A model generated the notes under the pieces. That model worked only from the letters and a program-made list of their open reading frames with translations, ran no database searches and was not told the DNA's origin. From Bacillus sp. NP157 (lineage in GTDB: Bacteria > Pseudomonadota > Gammaproteobacteria > Xanthomonadales > Rhodanobacteraceae), in the NCBI GenBank assembly GCA_018889975.1, contig CP076546.1:3596001-3660000 (forward strand): a stretch of DNA of 64,000 nt, read 5' to 3'. Of this stretch, positions 18,233 to 26,842 are shown piece after piece. Within the stretch, counting starts at the first letter, position 1. Each line of letters opens with the position of its first letter. A program made the position numbers and the translations under genes.

Positions 18233-18251
18233 TACTACATCTCTAGTAGAT
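18230..18251. promoter_or_regulatory. BlaI-type operator box 2
   Basis: Perfect eight-base arms ATCTACTA (18230-18237) and TAGTAGAT (18244-18251) around six bases; the inner part is ACTA-N6-TAGT as in box 1. It covers the -10 element and the expected transcription start. Confidence 0.75.
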
Positions 18252-18269
18252 AGAAGCCGGGGTCCACCT

Positions 18270-18644
18270 ATGAAGATCTCGCTCACCGACCGCGAGGCGG
18301 ACATCATGCAGGTGCTGTGGGAACACGGCCCTTCGCTTGTCTCCGACGTCCGCGAACGCCTCACCGACAAGCTCGCGTACACGACCGTGCTTACCGTGCT
18401 GCGTACCCTGCAAGCGAAGGGCTACGTCGGCTACGAGGAAGAAGGGCGCGGGCATCGCTATTTCGCCAGCGTGAAGCAACAGGTGGCGCGCAAGAACGCC
18501 CTCCAGCACCTGACGGACAAGCTTTTCAAGGGTTCCACCGAGCTGCTGCTCACCCACCTGGTGTCGGAGCAGAAGCTCAGCAAAGAGCAGATCGCGCGCA
18601 TGCGCAGGTTGCTTTCCGAGGGGACCGGCAAGGAGAAGCCGTGA
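18270..18644 (+). CDS. blaI: BlaI/MecI-family repressor
   Basis: 124 aa from ATG 18270. ISLTDREADIMQVLWEHGPS and the winged helix VRERLTDKLAYTTVLTVLRT are characteristic of BlaI/MecI/CopY regulators, as is the C-terminal leucine-rich dimerisation half. These repressors are destroyed by a BlaR1-type protease upon signal, opening their own operon. The two dyads and the strong promoter just upstream support autoregulation. Its stop overlaps the next start (GTGATG). Confidence 0.92.
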   Translation: MKISLTDREADIMQVLWEHGPSLVSDVRERLTDKLAYTTVLTVLRTLQAKGYVGYEEEGRGHRYFASVKQQVARKNALQHLTDKLFKGSTELLLTHLVSEQKLSKEQIARMRRLLSEGTGKEKP

Positions 18645-20206
18645 TGCTCGCCTGGATGATCTACGCCTTGCTGGTCGCGCTCGCGATCAGTGCGGCGGCC
18701 CTCCTCGCCGAGCAGGCGGCCAAGGCCGGCCAGCGGCCCACGCGCTGGCCGTGGCTGGTGGCCAGCGCAGCCTCCCTGCTCCTTCCGGTGGTCATGGCCA
18801 CGGTGTCGATCGCGATTCCCGGACCGCACGGCTCCACGGCACCCAGCGCGCCACTCGCGTTGCGTGAGACGACCTCGATACCCCTCGCCTCGCGCGTGAT
18901 CGACTGGAGCGGCACGAAGGCGTACACGTCATCCACGACGGTCGACGCGATCCTCGCGGATACGTGGATGGCGAGTTCGTTCACCCTGCTGTTGTTCGTG
19001 GGCATGGGCACCGCGTTGTTCCAACGACGCAAGCGGCAGTGGACCCACGGGCAGCTGTGCGATGTCCCCGTACTGGTCTCCGATCGGGTGGGCCCGGCCG
19101 TCGTCGGCCTGATCCATTCGCGGATCGTCGTCCCGGCGTGGGTCATGCAGGAGTCGCCCGCCCAGCAACGCTACGTCATGGCGCACGAGCAGTCGCACCT
19201 GCAGGCACGGGATCCACTACTCGTCGTCGCGGCCCTGGCCTTGCTGGTGGCCATGCCATGGAATCCCTTGCTGTGGTGGCAGTTCCATCGCCTTCGCCGG
19301 GCGATCGAGGTGGACTGCGACGCCCGGGTGCTCAAAGGCGGCGGCGACCTGGGCGAATACTGCGAGACGCTGATCCAGGTCGGGCAAAACCAGTCCGAGT
19401 TCATCGGGTCGGTCACCGCCATGTCGGAGTCGAAGTCTTTTCTCGAACAGAGGATAAGGATCATGCTGATGAAACCGAAGAAGTTGGCTGGTGCGTTCGC
19501 TTTCGTCCTGGTCAGCGTCGCGCTCGGCATGGCGGTGTTCGCCGCGCAGGTCACGCCACCCGCCCGCGCTACCGCGGCGGCGAACGGCACGATGGCGATC
19601 GATCCTGCGCTGCTCGATGCCTACGCCGGCGAATACCAGCTCAGCGATTACTCGCTGGTGACCGTCGCACGAAAGGGCGATGGGCTGACCGTCACGCCGA
19701 TCGGCCAGTTCATGGCCCAGGGCACGATCGATGCGCCCACGCTCAGCGATAGCGAGTTCGCGATTCCGAGCCTCGACGCCCGGCTGAAGTTCAGCAAAGG
19801 CGCCAGTGGCCAGGGCAGCACCATGGACGTGTACATCCACAACTGGCCCGCGGCGACGGCACATCGCGTGGATGACGCGACCGCATCCCAGGTTCGCCGC
19901 GACCTGGCGGCAAGGGTCAAGGCCCAGGCCGCGTACCCCGATAGCGAACGTGCACTCCGCCAGGTCCTGTCCAATACCGACGACCCGTCGCTGACGTCGC
20001 CCTACTCGACGAGCCCGCCCGTCGACCATGCGTCGCTGCGCGGCTACTACGCCCAGCTTGGTCCGGTGGAGTCGTATCGCTTCGAGGGTGTCACGAACTA
20101 TGGCTGGGACATCTACGACGTGCAGCACGCGCACGGCGCGGAACAGGTGTTCATCCAGCTCGACAAGAAGGGCCTGATCGTCAGCTCGATCATGCGTCGC
20201 CAGTAG
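18644..20206 (+). CDS. BlaR1/MecR1-like M56 membrane metallopeptidase with atypical C-terminus
   Basis: 520 aa from the ATG at 18644, AAGGAGAAG before it. N-terminal membrane helices (MIYALLVALAISAAALLAE, LVASAASLLLPVVM, SSFTLLLFVGMGTALF) lead to the zinc-protease signature MAHEQSHLQARDP; HEQSH is residues 181-185. A further helix (about 272-300) passes the membrane. In BlaR1 the outer domain is a penicillin-binding transpeptidase fold with SxxK; here the last about 220 residues lack SxxK and instead open with LDAYAGEYQLSD and LTVTPIGQ, like the DUF3471 domain seen at the ends of serine hydrolases. It should sense something other than a covalent beta-lactam and cleave the BlaI-like repressor. 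Confidence 0.85.
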   Translation: MLAWMIYALLVALAISAAALLAEQAAKAGQRPTRWPWLVASAASLLLPVVMATVSIAIPGPHGSTAPSAPLALRETTSIPLASRVIDWSGTKAYTSSTTVDAILADTWMASSFTLLLFVGMGTALFQRRKRQWTHGQLCDVPVLVSDRVGPAVVGLIHSRIVVPAWVMQESPAQQRYVMAHEQSHLQARDPLLVVAALALLVAMPWNPLLWWQFHRLRRAIEVDCDARVLKGGGDLGEYCETLIQVGQNQSEFIGSVTAMSESKSFLEQRIRIMLMKPKKLAGAFAFVLVSVALGMAVFAAQVTPPARATAAANGTMAIDPALLDAYAGEYQLSDYSLVTVARKGDGLTVTPIGQFMAQGTIDAPTLSDSEFAIPSLDARLKFSKGASGQGSTMDVYIHNWPAATAHRVDDATASQVRRDLAARVKAQAAYPDSERALRQVLSNTDDPSLTSPYSTSPPVDHASLRGYYAQLGPVESYRFEGVTNYGWDIYDVQHAHGAEQVFIQLDKKGLIVSSIMRRQ

Positions 20207-20239
20207 CGCGGGCAAGCCATCAACCAGAGGGAACGACCG

Positions 20240-21751
20240 ATGCGAAGGATCAAACGATTCATTTTGCAGGGCACCGCCGTGCTCGTTGCCGGCGCGACCA
20301 TGCCGGTTTTCGCGCAGAAGGCGGGTTGCCCTGCGCCGGCCGAAACGGCAGGTGGCCCGAGCAATGCGCACACGCGCTATGTCGAGTCACATATGCTGCC
20401 GGCCGTGCTGGGCCACGGTGAGAAGCCGTCGACGCTGGCCGACCACATGCAGCGATACGGCGTGCCCGGCATCAGCGTGGCAGTGATCCACAAGGGCAAG
20501 CTGGATTGGGCCCGGGGATGGGGCGTGCGCGACGTCGCGACGTGTGCGCCGGTGACACCGGATACCGCGTTCCAGGCGGCATCGATCAGCAAGACCGTGA
20601 CGGCGCTGCTCGCCCTGCGGCTGGTCGAACAGGGCACGATCGGCCTGGACAAAGACATCAACGATGCGTTGCGCTCGTGGCAGCTGCCGAAGGATCCGAA
20701 GCTGGCACCCAACGGGGTCACCCTGCGCCAGCTGCTGAGCCACACCGCTGGGCTGGGCGTACATGGCTTCAACGGGTACCTGCCGGGTGTCCCGCTTCCT
20801 ACCACCGTGCAGATCCTCGATGGCGTGCCGCCGAGTACCAGCGGCCCCGTACGCAGCATCCTGCCGGCTGGCGCCCAGTTCGAATACTCCGGCGGCGGCT
20901 ACGTGGTGGCGCAACTAGCGCTCGCCGATGCGAGCGGCCAGCCGTTCGAGGCACTGGCCCAGCGCGAGGTGCTCGGCCCGCTCGGCATGACCCGCAGCGC
21001 GTTCGCCCAACCGCCGTCACCCGCCATCCTCGCCAACATGGCGTTCGGTTATGAAAACGGCGCCGCGATCCCGGGCAACTACGAAGTCGACCCCGAACTC
21101 GCGCCGGCGGGCTTATGGACCACCGCCAGCGACCTAGCCCGCGTGGTGATCGATATCCAGGCCGCGGCCGCGGGCGCGGCCGGGCATCGTATCTCGCCCG
21201 CCATGGCGCGGCAGATGCTGACCCCGGTGAAGGACAACTGGGGCCTGGGCGTCGCCCTGTACCCGGATGCGCCGACGCGCTTTACCCACGACGGCATCAA
21301 CCGCGGGTTCCGCACCCTGATGATCGGCTACGCGGGCAAGGGCGAAGGCATCGTCGTGCTGAGCAACACCAGCCAGGGCCGTGGACTGATGGATGAAGTG
21401 GTGCGGGCCGTCGCCACCGACTACGGCTGGACGGGCATGGCGGTACCGGCGGTCGAGCCGCAACACCTGTCGCTCGCCGAGCTTTCCAGGGCTGCCGGGC
21501 GCTTCGTGGGTGGCGGCCTGGACGTGACGATCGAGGCGCGCCCGGACGGCCTCTACGCCAGCGCCGGGGGCCCGTCCCCCGAGCACCTGGTCGCCCTGTC
21601 ACCCAGGCGCTTCCGTTCCGATTCCCTGGGCGTCACGGCGGAGTTCGCCCCTGATTTCTCGAGCATCGTCTTCGTCGAAGGCGGCCCGCCGATGAAGCTG
21701 GTCCGCGTCGCACCGGCGCCGCCTCAGCCGAAGGCAAGCTCGCCGCCGTAG
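20240..21751 (+). CDS. Beta-lactamase-fold serine hydrolase (class C / PBP4* type), exported
   Basis: 503 aa with an N-terminal signal (FILQGTAVLVAGATMPVFAQ). The catalytic S115-x-x-K118 is in FQAASISKTVTALLALRLVE; the second motif is YSGGGY where YSN or YAN is usual. HTAGLGVHGF and the closing FTHDGINRGFRTLMIGY fit the family. Such proteins are peptidases, esterases or beta-lactamases acting in the periplasm. It follows the BlaR1-like gene by 33 bases and is the presumed regulated target. The last 110 residues form a small beta domain resembling the C-terminal part of the BlaR1-like protein. The 3' end overlaps the convergent fusion gene by 28 bases. Confidence 0.87.
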   Translation: MRRIKRFILQGTAVLVAGATMPVFAQKAGCPAPAETAGGPSNAHTRYVESHMLPAVLGHGEKPSTLADHMQRYGVPGISVAVIHKGKLDWARGWGVRDVATCAPVTPDTAFQAASISKTVTALLALRLVEQGTIGLDKDINDALRSWQLPKDPKLAPNGVTLRQLLSHTAGLGVHGFNGYLPGVPLPTTVQILDGVPPSTSGPVRSILPAGAQFEYSGGGYVVAQLALADASGQPFEALAQREVLGPLGMTRSAFAQPPSPAILANMAFGYENGAAIPGNYEVDPELAPAGLWTTASDLARVVIDIQAAAAGAAGHRISPAMARQMLTPVKDNWGLGVALYPDAPTRFTHDGINRGFRTLMIGYAGKGEGIVVLSNTSQGRGLMDEVVRAVATDYGWTGMAVPAVEPQHLSLAELSRAAGRFVGGGLDVTIEARPDGLYASAGGPSPEHLVALSPRRFRSDSLGVTAEFAPDFSSIVFVEGGPPMKLVRVAPAPPQPKASSPP

Positions 21752-23259
21752 CCACAACTCACGCGACGACCATCACACAGCTCGGCAACATCGGTCACGA
21801 AGTTGCCGAGCACGTGCTCGTTGCGCAACACCATCGACGGGATGTGCCAGAGACGCAGCGCATTGTCCTCGCCACACGTGGCCAGGCTTCCATCGCGCAT
21901 GAAGCGAACCCGCCGCACGGCGGCGGAGTGGGCCTTGAACGCCCCCGCCAGCGACATCGCGCCGCCTTCCATGCGCCAGAGCGTCACGCCGCCGCTTTCG
22001 TCGCCGACGGCGACATCGTAATCGCCCGGTTTGCCCGGCTTCGGAACGGCGTGCACCGTCCGCAACGGATTTCCAAGTGTTCGCTGCGCGATGCACTCGC
22101 CGCTATCCAGGTCCCAGAGACGCAGCGAGCCATCCTCCGATGCGCTCGCCACCGCGTGGTCACCGAGGCTTGCCACGCCCCAGACCCATCCCTGGTGTCC
22201 AGCGAGCGTTCGCAAGCGATCGCCGGCAACGGACCAGAGCTGGACCCGGTGATCCGCCCCGCCCGTCGCCAACACCTGCGGCGTCACCCGCGCGATCGAC
22301 AGCGCGGCGGCCTCGTGCGCCACTTCCGTCCGGAGGCACCGGCCCGACTCGACATCCCATACGCGTAGCCTGCGATCGCGAGACACGGAAGCAAGCACGC
22401 CTGGCTGGGCCTCGCAGAGACCCAGCACGGACTGGTCGTGCCCAGCGAGCGTCGCCGAATGGGATCCGTCGCCATGCCACAGGCGAATACGCCCGTCGCG
22501 GCCGCCGCTGGCCAGCCGGCCGTCTTGGAGCGCGGCGAGCGTCCAGATGTAGCCCAGGTGGTGTGGTGTCACGCCCGGGCATTCGCCACTCGCCCCGGCC
22601 CGCTCGAAGAGCAGGTCGCTGCGCAGCACATGCTTCACGCCGCGCGTCAGTGCCTCACCCGCGTGCCAGATGCCATGGTCGAACAGGATCAGGCTGCCGA
22701 TCCGCGGACGAAGGCGCGCGACGACGTCCTGGCCGTTCGAGGGTCCGGCCGCATAGAACAGCGTATCGCCGCCCTCGAAGGCGTCGCCGTCCGTGAGGTA
22801 GACCATGAACGTGAGCATGGAGCGACAGCCGTGGCCACGGTGATGGACCCCGTCCTGATGGATCCGGAACTGCTGCCCGGGCCGGTACCGGCACAGGCGG
22901 AGCCTCTCGTTGATGCCCTTCAATCGCCAATTGTCCCGTATATCCTGCGGCAGCATCGGTTCGATCGCCCCGTCGGCCAGCTCAGCAAGCCGACGCATCA
23001 GCCATGCCGCCAGCTCGGGATCGTCGATGACCTGGCGGTCGTTGTTCCGGTAGGACGGTGGGTAATCACGCTCGGCCGATTCGAACCCGCGCGCTTCGGC
23101 CCTGGCGACCAGCGCGTCGCATTCGGCAGGCGAAAGAAACCCGTGGATGACCGCGCAGGCGCCCAGCGACCGGGGCAGCGGGTGCTCAATGGCACGCCGG
23201 GCTTCCTCGCGCGGCGTGTGCCCGAACGTCGGGATCGATGTTTCGCAACCTTCGTCCAT
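21724..23259 (-). CDS. Prolyl 4-hydroxylase (2OG-Fe(II) oxygenase) fused to a WD40 propeller
   Basis: 511 aa from ATG 23259, preceded by AGGAGGCGGC; the longer reading from 23289 lacks a ribosome site. Residues about 35-215 are a P4H-type 2-oxoglutarate oxygenase: iron ligands H134-x-D136 (FRIHQDG) and H199 (IWHAGEAL), with K209 of GVKHVLRSD positioned to bind 2-oxoglutarate. From about residue 225 to the end come six or seven WD40-like blades: LASGGRDGRIRLWHGDG, LASVSRDRRLRVWDVESG, LATGGADHRVQLWSV, VASASEDGSLRLWDLDSG and LATCGEDNALRLWHI. No signal peptide, so it is cytoplasmic. The propeller probably presents the protein substrate. It diverges from a TetR gene. Confidence 0.88.
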   Translation of the reverse strand: MDEGCETSIPTFGHTPREEARRAIEHPLPRSLGACAVIHGFLSPAECDALVARAEARGFESAERDYPPSYRNNDRQVIDDPELAAWLMRRLAELADGAIEPMLPQDIRDNWRLKGINERLRLCRYRPGQQFRIHQDGVHHRGHGCRSMLTFMVYLTDGDAFEGGDTLFYAAGPSNGQDVVARLRPRIGSLILFDHGIWHAGEALTRGVKHVLRSDLLFERAGASGECPGVTPHHLGYIWTLAALQDGRLASGGRDGRIRLWHGDGSHSATLAGHDQSVLGLCEAQPGVLASVSRDRRLRVWDVESGRCLRTEVAHEAAALSIARVTPQVLATGGADHRVQLWSVAGDRLRTLAGHQGWVWGVASLGDHAVASASEDGSLRLWDLDSGECIAQRTLGNPLRTVHAVPKPGKPGDYDVAVGDESGGVTLWRMEGGAMSLAGAFKAHSAAVRRVRFMRDGSLATCGEDNALRLWHIPSMVLRNEHVLGNFVTDVAELCDGRRVSCGYGGELAFG

Positions 23260-23273
23260 GCCGCCTCCTATTA

Positions 23274-23289
23274 TTGGTCGACCATCCAA
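23274..23289. promoter_or_regulatory. Putative TetR operator 1 (TTGG-N8-CCAA)
   Basis: Dyad TTGG-TCGACCAT-CCAA, extended by A/T on both sides (ATTGG...CCAAT), 15 bases before the start of the oxygenase-WD40 gene. The same pattern with the same spacing recurs at 23335-23350. Confidence 0.5.
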
Positions 23290-23334
23290 TTAATAGCGAA
23301 CCTACGCCTCTCCGGGCTGGCGAGCAAGCGTTAT

Positions 23335-23350
23335 TTGGGTGTATAACCAA
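23335..23350. promoter_or_regulatory. Putative TetR operator 2 (TTGG-N8-CCAA)
   Basis: TTGG-GTGTATAA-CCAA, 19 bases before the TetR start codon and just upstream of its ribosome site AAAGGAGG. The centres of the two dyads are 61 bases apart, about six helical turns. Confidence 0.5.
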
Positions 23351-23368
23351 TTTAAAGGAGGGCCAGCC

Positions 23369-24010
23369 ATGCCGCGTAAACCGAACACCGAGCTTCGCCG
23401 CCAGCAGATCGTCGACGGGCTGCTCAAGGCGATGGCCGCGCAGGGTTACACCGGCGCCACGATCCAGGCGATCGCGAAAGCCGCCGGGCTCGCGCCGGGG
23501 CTGGTCCACTACCACTTCCACGACAAGCGGGAGATCCTCGTCGCGCTGGTCGAGCAGCTGACCGCTTATGCGTCGACCCGCTTCCAGTCGCGCGCGATAA
23601 CGGCGGCCACCGCGCATGACCGCCTGCGCGCCTACATCGACGCCCGCCTTGCCTACGGTGCCGACGCCAACCCCGACGCCGTGGCAGCGTGGGTGATGAT
23701 CGGCGCGGAAGCCGTGCGCGACCCGGATGTGCGCGAGGTTTACCAGCGCGTCGCCACCGCCGAGCTTTCACTTATCCGCAAGTTGCTCAGGGCATGCCTC
23801 GTGGAACGCGCAAAGCGCGTGCGCAAGCTGGATGCATTCGCCGCGGCGTTGCTCGCCTTCATCGAAGGCGCGTTCGTCCTGGCGAGCAATGCCCGATCCG
23901 TCGTTCCCGCTGGATTCGCCGCCGACATGGCCAACGAACTGGTCGAGCGCTACATCGCTGGCGAAGCATCGACGGCTACCTTGCGCAAATCCCAGGAGAG
24001 CAGGCCATGA
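23369..24010 (+). CDS. TetR-family transcriptional regulator (BetI-like)
   Basis: 213 aa from ATG 23369, chosen for AAAGGAGGGCC just upstream; an earlier in-frame ATG at 23339 would lie inside the operator-like dyad. The helix-turn-helix is YTGATIQAIAKAAGLAPGLVHYHFHDKREIL at residues about 26-56, with the classic HYHF recognition-helix end. The C-terminal ligand domain is typical length and resembles BetI-type regulators (AWVMIGAEAVRDPDVREVY). The divergent gene arrangement and shared dyads suggest it represses itself and the oxygenase-WD40 gene. Confidence 0.9.
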   Translation: MPRKPNTELRRQQIVDGLLKAMAAQGYTGATIQAIAKAAGLAPGLVHYHFHDKREILVALVEQLTAYASTRFQSRAITAATAHDRLRAYIDARLAYGADANPDAVAAWVMIGAEAVRDPDVREVYQRVATAELSLIRKLLRACLVERAKRVRKLDAFAAALLAFIEGAFVLASNARSVVPAGFAADMANELVERYIAGEASTATLRKSQESRP

Positions 24011-24161
24011 CCCATCCGGATGGCGCGGTACGCGCGAACATCGCCTGGTCGCCAAGGGCAGCTCCGCGCACGGCGAATACGTGGCTTGCGACGATCCCCG
24101 GCCGCACCTAGAGTGCGCTGGTGCCGTGCCATCGGCCGGCCTTTCATTCGAGGGGAATCCC

Positions 24162-25079
24162 ATGAAGCATTCGTTCGCGTCGACGTGCCTTGCGGCCAGC
24201 CTGCTCCTGCTCACATCGGCCCTGCCGGCGCAGGCCCTTCCCGCAGCCGACGCACCGGCGAAGGCTGGCCTGCTCGCGCCGCCTGCGACGGCGAAGGCAT
24301 CGATGGAGAGCATGCAGATTCCCAGCCACGGCTCGCTGGTCAACGGCCTGGTCTACGTTGCCGCCGGCACGGGTCCGCACCCGACCGTGGTGCTGCTGCA
24401 CGGCTTCCCCGGTAACGAACGCAACCTCGACCTTGCGCAGGACATGCGCCGGGCCGGGTGGAACGTCATGTACTTCAACTACCGCGGCTCATGGGGCTCG
24501 CCGGGTGCCTTCTCATTTGCCAACAGCATCGACGACGTCGCCGCGGCGGTGGCATACCTGCGCCAGCCGGACAATGCGAAGCGCCTGCGCGTGGACACCT
24601 CGCGCATCGTCCTCGTCGGCCACAGCATGGGTGGCTTCATGGCCGTGCAGGGCGCCGCGGCGGATCCGGCGATCAAGGGCATCGCGATGATCTCGGCCGC
24701 CGACTTCGGCGGTATGTATGCGGCGATGCAGGCGAAGGGTTCGCGGACGGACGCGATCGGCAAGATGGCCGCGGGCCTGGCCAATGAAGGCATGGCACCC
24801 CTGGCCGGATGCACGCCGGCCAGCCTGGCGACGGAGCTCGCCGACCACGGCGCCGCGTGGGCCTTTCCCATGAAGGTGGCCGCGCTGAAGGATCGGCCGG
24901 CCTTCGTGATCACTTCCGACGACGGGCTTGGCGCCGCGGACGACGCGTTTGCAGATGCGCTGCGCAAGGCGGGTGACCGCCAGGTCACGACCCTGCACCT
25001 GCCCACCGATCACGCCTATTCCGACCAGCGCACCGAGCTGTCCCAGGCCCTGCTGCGCTGGCTGGCGACGTTCAAATAG
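24162..25079 (+). CDS. Exported alpha/beta hydrolase
   Basis: 305 aa with signal peptide (LAASLLLLTSALPAQALP). The fold is marked by TVVLLHGFPGNERNLDLA (oxyanion HG), a strand YFNYRGSWGSPG and the nucleophile elbow GHSMGG (S at about residue 153). Catalytic Asp and His are probably in ITSDDGLG and LPTDHAYSDQR. It resembles the small dienelactone-hydrolase/S9-like peptidase group; substrate unknown. GAGGGGAA provides a strong ribosome site. It is about 150 bases after the TetR gene and could be read from its own promoter. Its end overlaps the convergent GH30 gene by eight bases. Confidence 0.83.
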   Translation: MKHSFASTCLAASLLLLTSALPAQALPAADAPAKAGLLAPPATAKASMESMQIPSHGSLVNGLVYVAAGTGPHPTVVLLHGFPGNERNLDLAQDMRRAGWNVMYFNYRGSWGSPGAFSFANSIDDVAAAVAYLRQPDNAKRLRVDTSRIVLVGHSMGGFMAVQGAAADPAIKGIAMISAADFGGMYAAMQAKGSRTDAIGKMAAGLANEGMAPLAGCTPASLATELADHGAAWAFPMKVAALKDRPAFVITSDDGLGAADDAFADALRKAGDRQVTTLHLPTDHAYSDQRTELSQALLRWLATFK

Positions 25080-26631
25080 CCGGGCGCCGGCTGTCCAGCC
25101 AGTGCAGCGCACGGCGGATCCATGCCGCGGCCAGCGCGTCGTTCCAGACGAAGGTCGCCACGCTTTCCGGCGGCATGGTGTAGGTGAAACGGCGCGTGCC
25201 TTCCGCGACGGACACGTCGCGCGGCTCGGTGCGGATGTTCACCATCACCAGCACGACCGAGCCATCGATCGCGTTTTCGAAGGCGACGTTGGCGATGCCC
25301 TTGTCGGCATCCGTGTCCGTCGACTTGAGGCGATACGAACCGGGCGGGACGAAGCGGCTGAAATGGCCGAGCGCGTAATACTCATCGTTGCGGGTGACCT
25401 CGCCCGTCTGCGAGTCGATGGTGACCACGCCCTTGCATAGCGCACAGCCACCGAAATGCGGGCCGTGGTTCTCATCGAGCGCAACGTTCCAGTAGACGAC
25501 GCCGCGCGCCCACTGGCGGATGCCGGTCACCAGCAGGTTGCGCGAGAACCAGAGCAACTCGCCATTCATGCTGATCGGCCAGTCGCCTCCCGAGCACTCG
25601 GTGATGTACGTATCCTTCTGCGGATAGGCGCGATGCACGCGCCCCTGCTCGTACTGGCTGCCCTCGTAGCAATGCCAGGCGATGCCGTCGACGTAGGGCT
25701 CCGCCTTCGGGTCCGCCAGCACGTGCAACGGTTCCTCGGGATGGCTCCAGTTGTGGTCCCATTCGAGGATCTGCACGCGTGGCGTACGCTTCGCGAGGCG
25801 CGGGCCGAGGTAGCGGCCGATCACGCGGGCACGCGTCTCCGCCGTCATGATCATCGCCGGGTAGCTGATCGGCGTGAACCTCGGCTCGTTCTGCAGGGTC
25901 AGCGCGAACACCGGGATCCCGTGCTTCGCGTACACATCGACGAACCGGATCAGGTAGTCCGCGTAGGCACTCTCGAAATCCTCCAGCAGCTGGCCACCGA
26001 TGAAGTTCTCGCTGTCCTTCATCCATGCCGGTGCGCTCCACGGGGAGGCGATCACCAGCATGTCCGGATGGATCGCCATCACCTGGCGCATCATCGGGAT
26101 GACGTCGCGCAGGGCGACGCTCATGTTGAAGCGTTTCAGCGGCAGGTCGGTCTGGCCGAACGGGATGTCGTCCAGCGTGTAGAGGTTCAACGAGAAGTCC
26201 GATGCGCCGATCGTCACCCGGGTCATGTTGAAATCGAGGTTCGGCGGCGGCCCGTACAGTTCCTGCAACAGGGCTTGGCGTTGCCCGGCATCGAGCTTGT
26301 TGTGCAGCAGCCAGGCCGACGAGTCGGTCATGGCCGCACCGAAGCCCGTCATGGTCTGGTAGCGCGTATCGGTGTCGATGACGATGTCGGCGGGAGCCCC
26401 ATCGTTTTCCGCCATGGCCACGTCCGGCTGCGCGGCCAGCTTCAGCCGATGGTCCGCCGTGCTCAGCCAGAGCTCCACGCCGGGGACGAACGGTTGCACG
26501 ACCGGGCGCCCGACCGCCGCCTGGATCTGATCGGTATAGCGCGGGATAAGCAGCGCGACGATGGTCAGCAGGCCGATCACCGTCGCGAAAACGGCCAGGA
26601 TCTTCCGTGATGGCGAACGTGGTTCATCCAT
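25072..26631 (-). CDS. GH30-family glycoside hydrolase, membrane-anchored or secreted
   Basis: 519 aa from ATG 26631, with GAGGAG upstream; the frame is open further but without a ribosome site. A hydrophobic helix at residues 10-32 (KILAVFATVIGLLTIVALLIP) anchors or exports it. The catalytic barrel shows YQTMTGFGAAMTDSSAW, the acid/base E249 in ALTLQNEPRFTP, and the nucleophile E345 in ITECSGGDW. The trailing beta-sandwich (GSVVLVMVNIRTEPRDVSV) completes the GH30 architecture. Family activities include glucosylceramidase, beta-1,6-glucanase and xylanase; the Q-N-E-P form and lack of the glucuronate-binding arginine cluster leave the subfamily open. It diverges from the esterase gene. Confidence 0.87.
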   Translation of the reverse strand: MDEPRSPSRKILAVFATVIGLLTIVALLIPRYTDQIQAAVGRPVVQPFVPGVELWLSTADHRLKLAAQPDVAMAENDGAPADIVIDTDTRYQTMTGFGAAMTDSSAWLLHNKLDAGQRQALLQELYGPPPNLDFNMTRVTIGASDFSLNLYTLDDIPFGQTDLPLKRFNMSVALRDVIPMMRQVMAIHPDMLVIASPWSAPAWMKDSENFIGGQLLEDFESAYADYLIRFVDVYAKHGIPVFALTLQNEPRFTPISYPAMIMTAETRARVIGRYLGPRLAKRTPRVQILEWDHNWSHPEEPLHVLADPKAEPYVDGIAWHCYEGSQYEQGRVHRAYPQKDTYITECSGGDWPISMNGELLWFSRNLLVTGIRQWARGVVYWNVALDENHGPHFGGCALCKGVVTIDSQTGEVTRNDEYYALGHFSRFVPPGSYRLKSTDTDADKGIANVAFENAIDGSVVLVMVNIRTEPRDVSVAEGTRRFTYTMPPESVATFVWNDALAAAWIRRALHWLDSRRPAI

Positions 26632-26842
26632 GCAACCGGCGGCTCCTCGCGATCCTGCGGCCGGTGGTGGGGGGTGCGTGACGGTGCATGGCCTTATCTT
26701 CGCCGATGGGGCGGCTTGTGTCTCCCGTCGCCTCGCGAACTCTTGCGATGCGTGGCTGGGCCGGGGAAATGCGCGAAGATGTGCCGGGCCCGTCGCCACT
26801 CACGCGGCCGTGCACCCAGCCACGCCACCATCGGCAGCCAGC

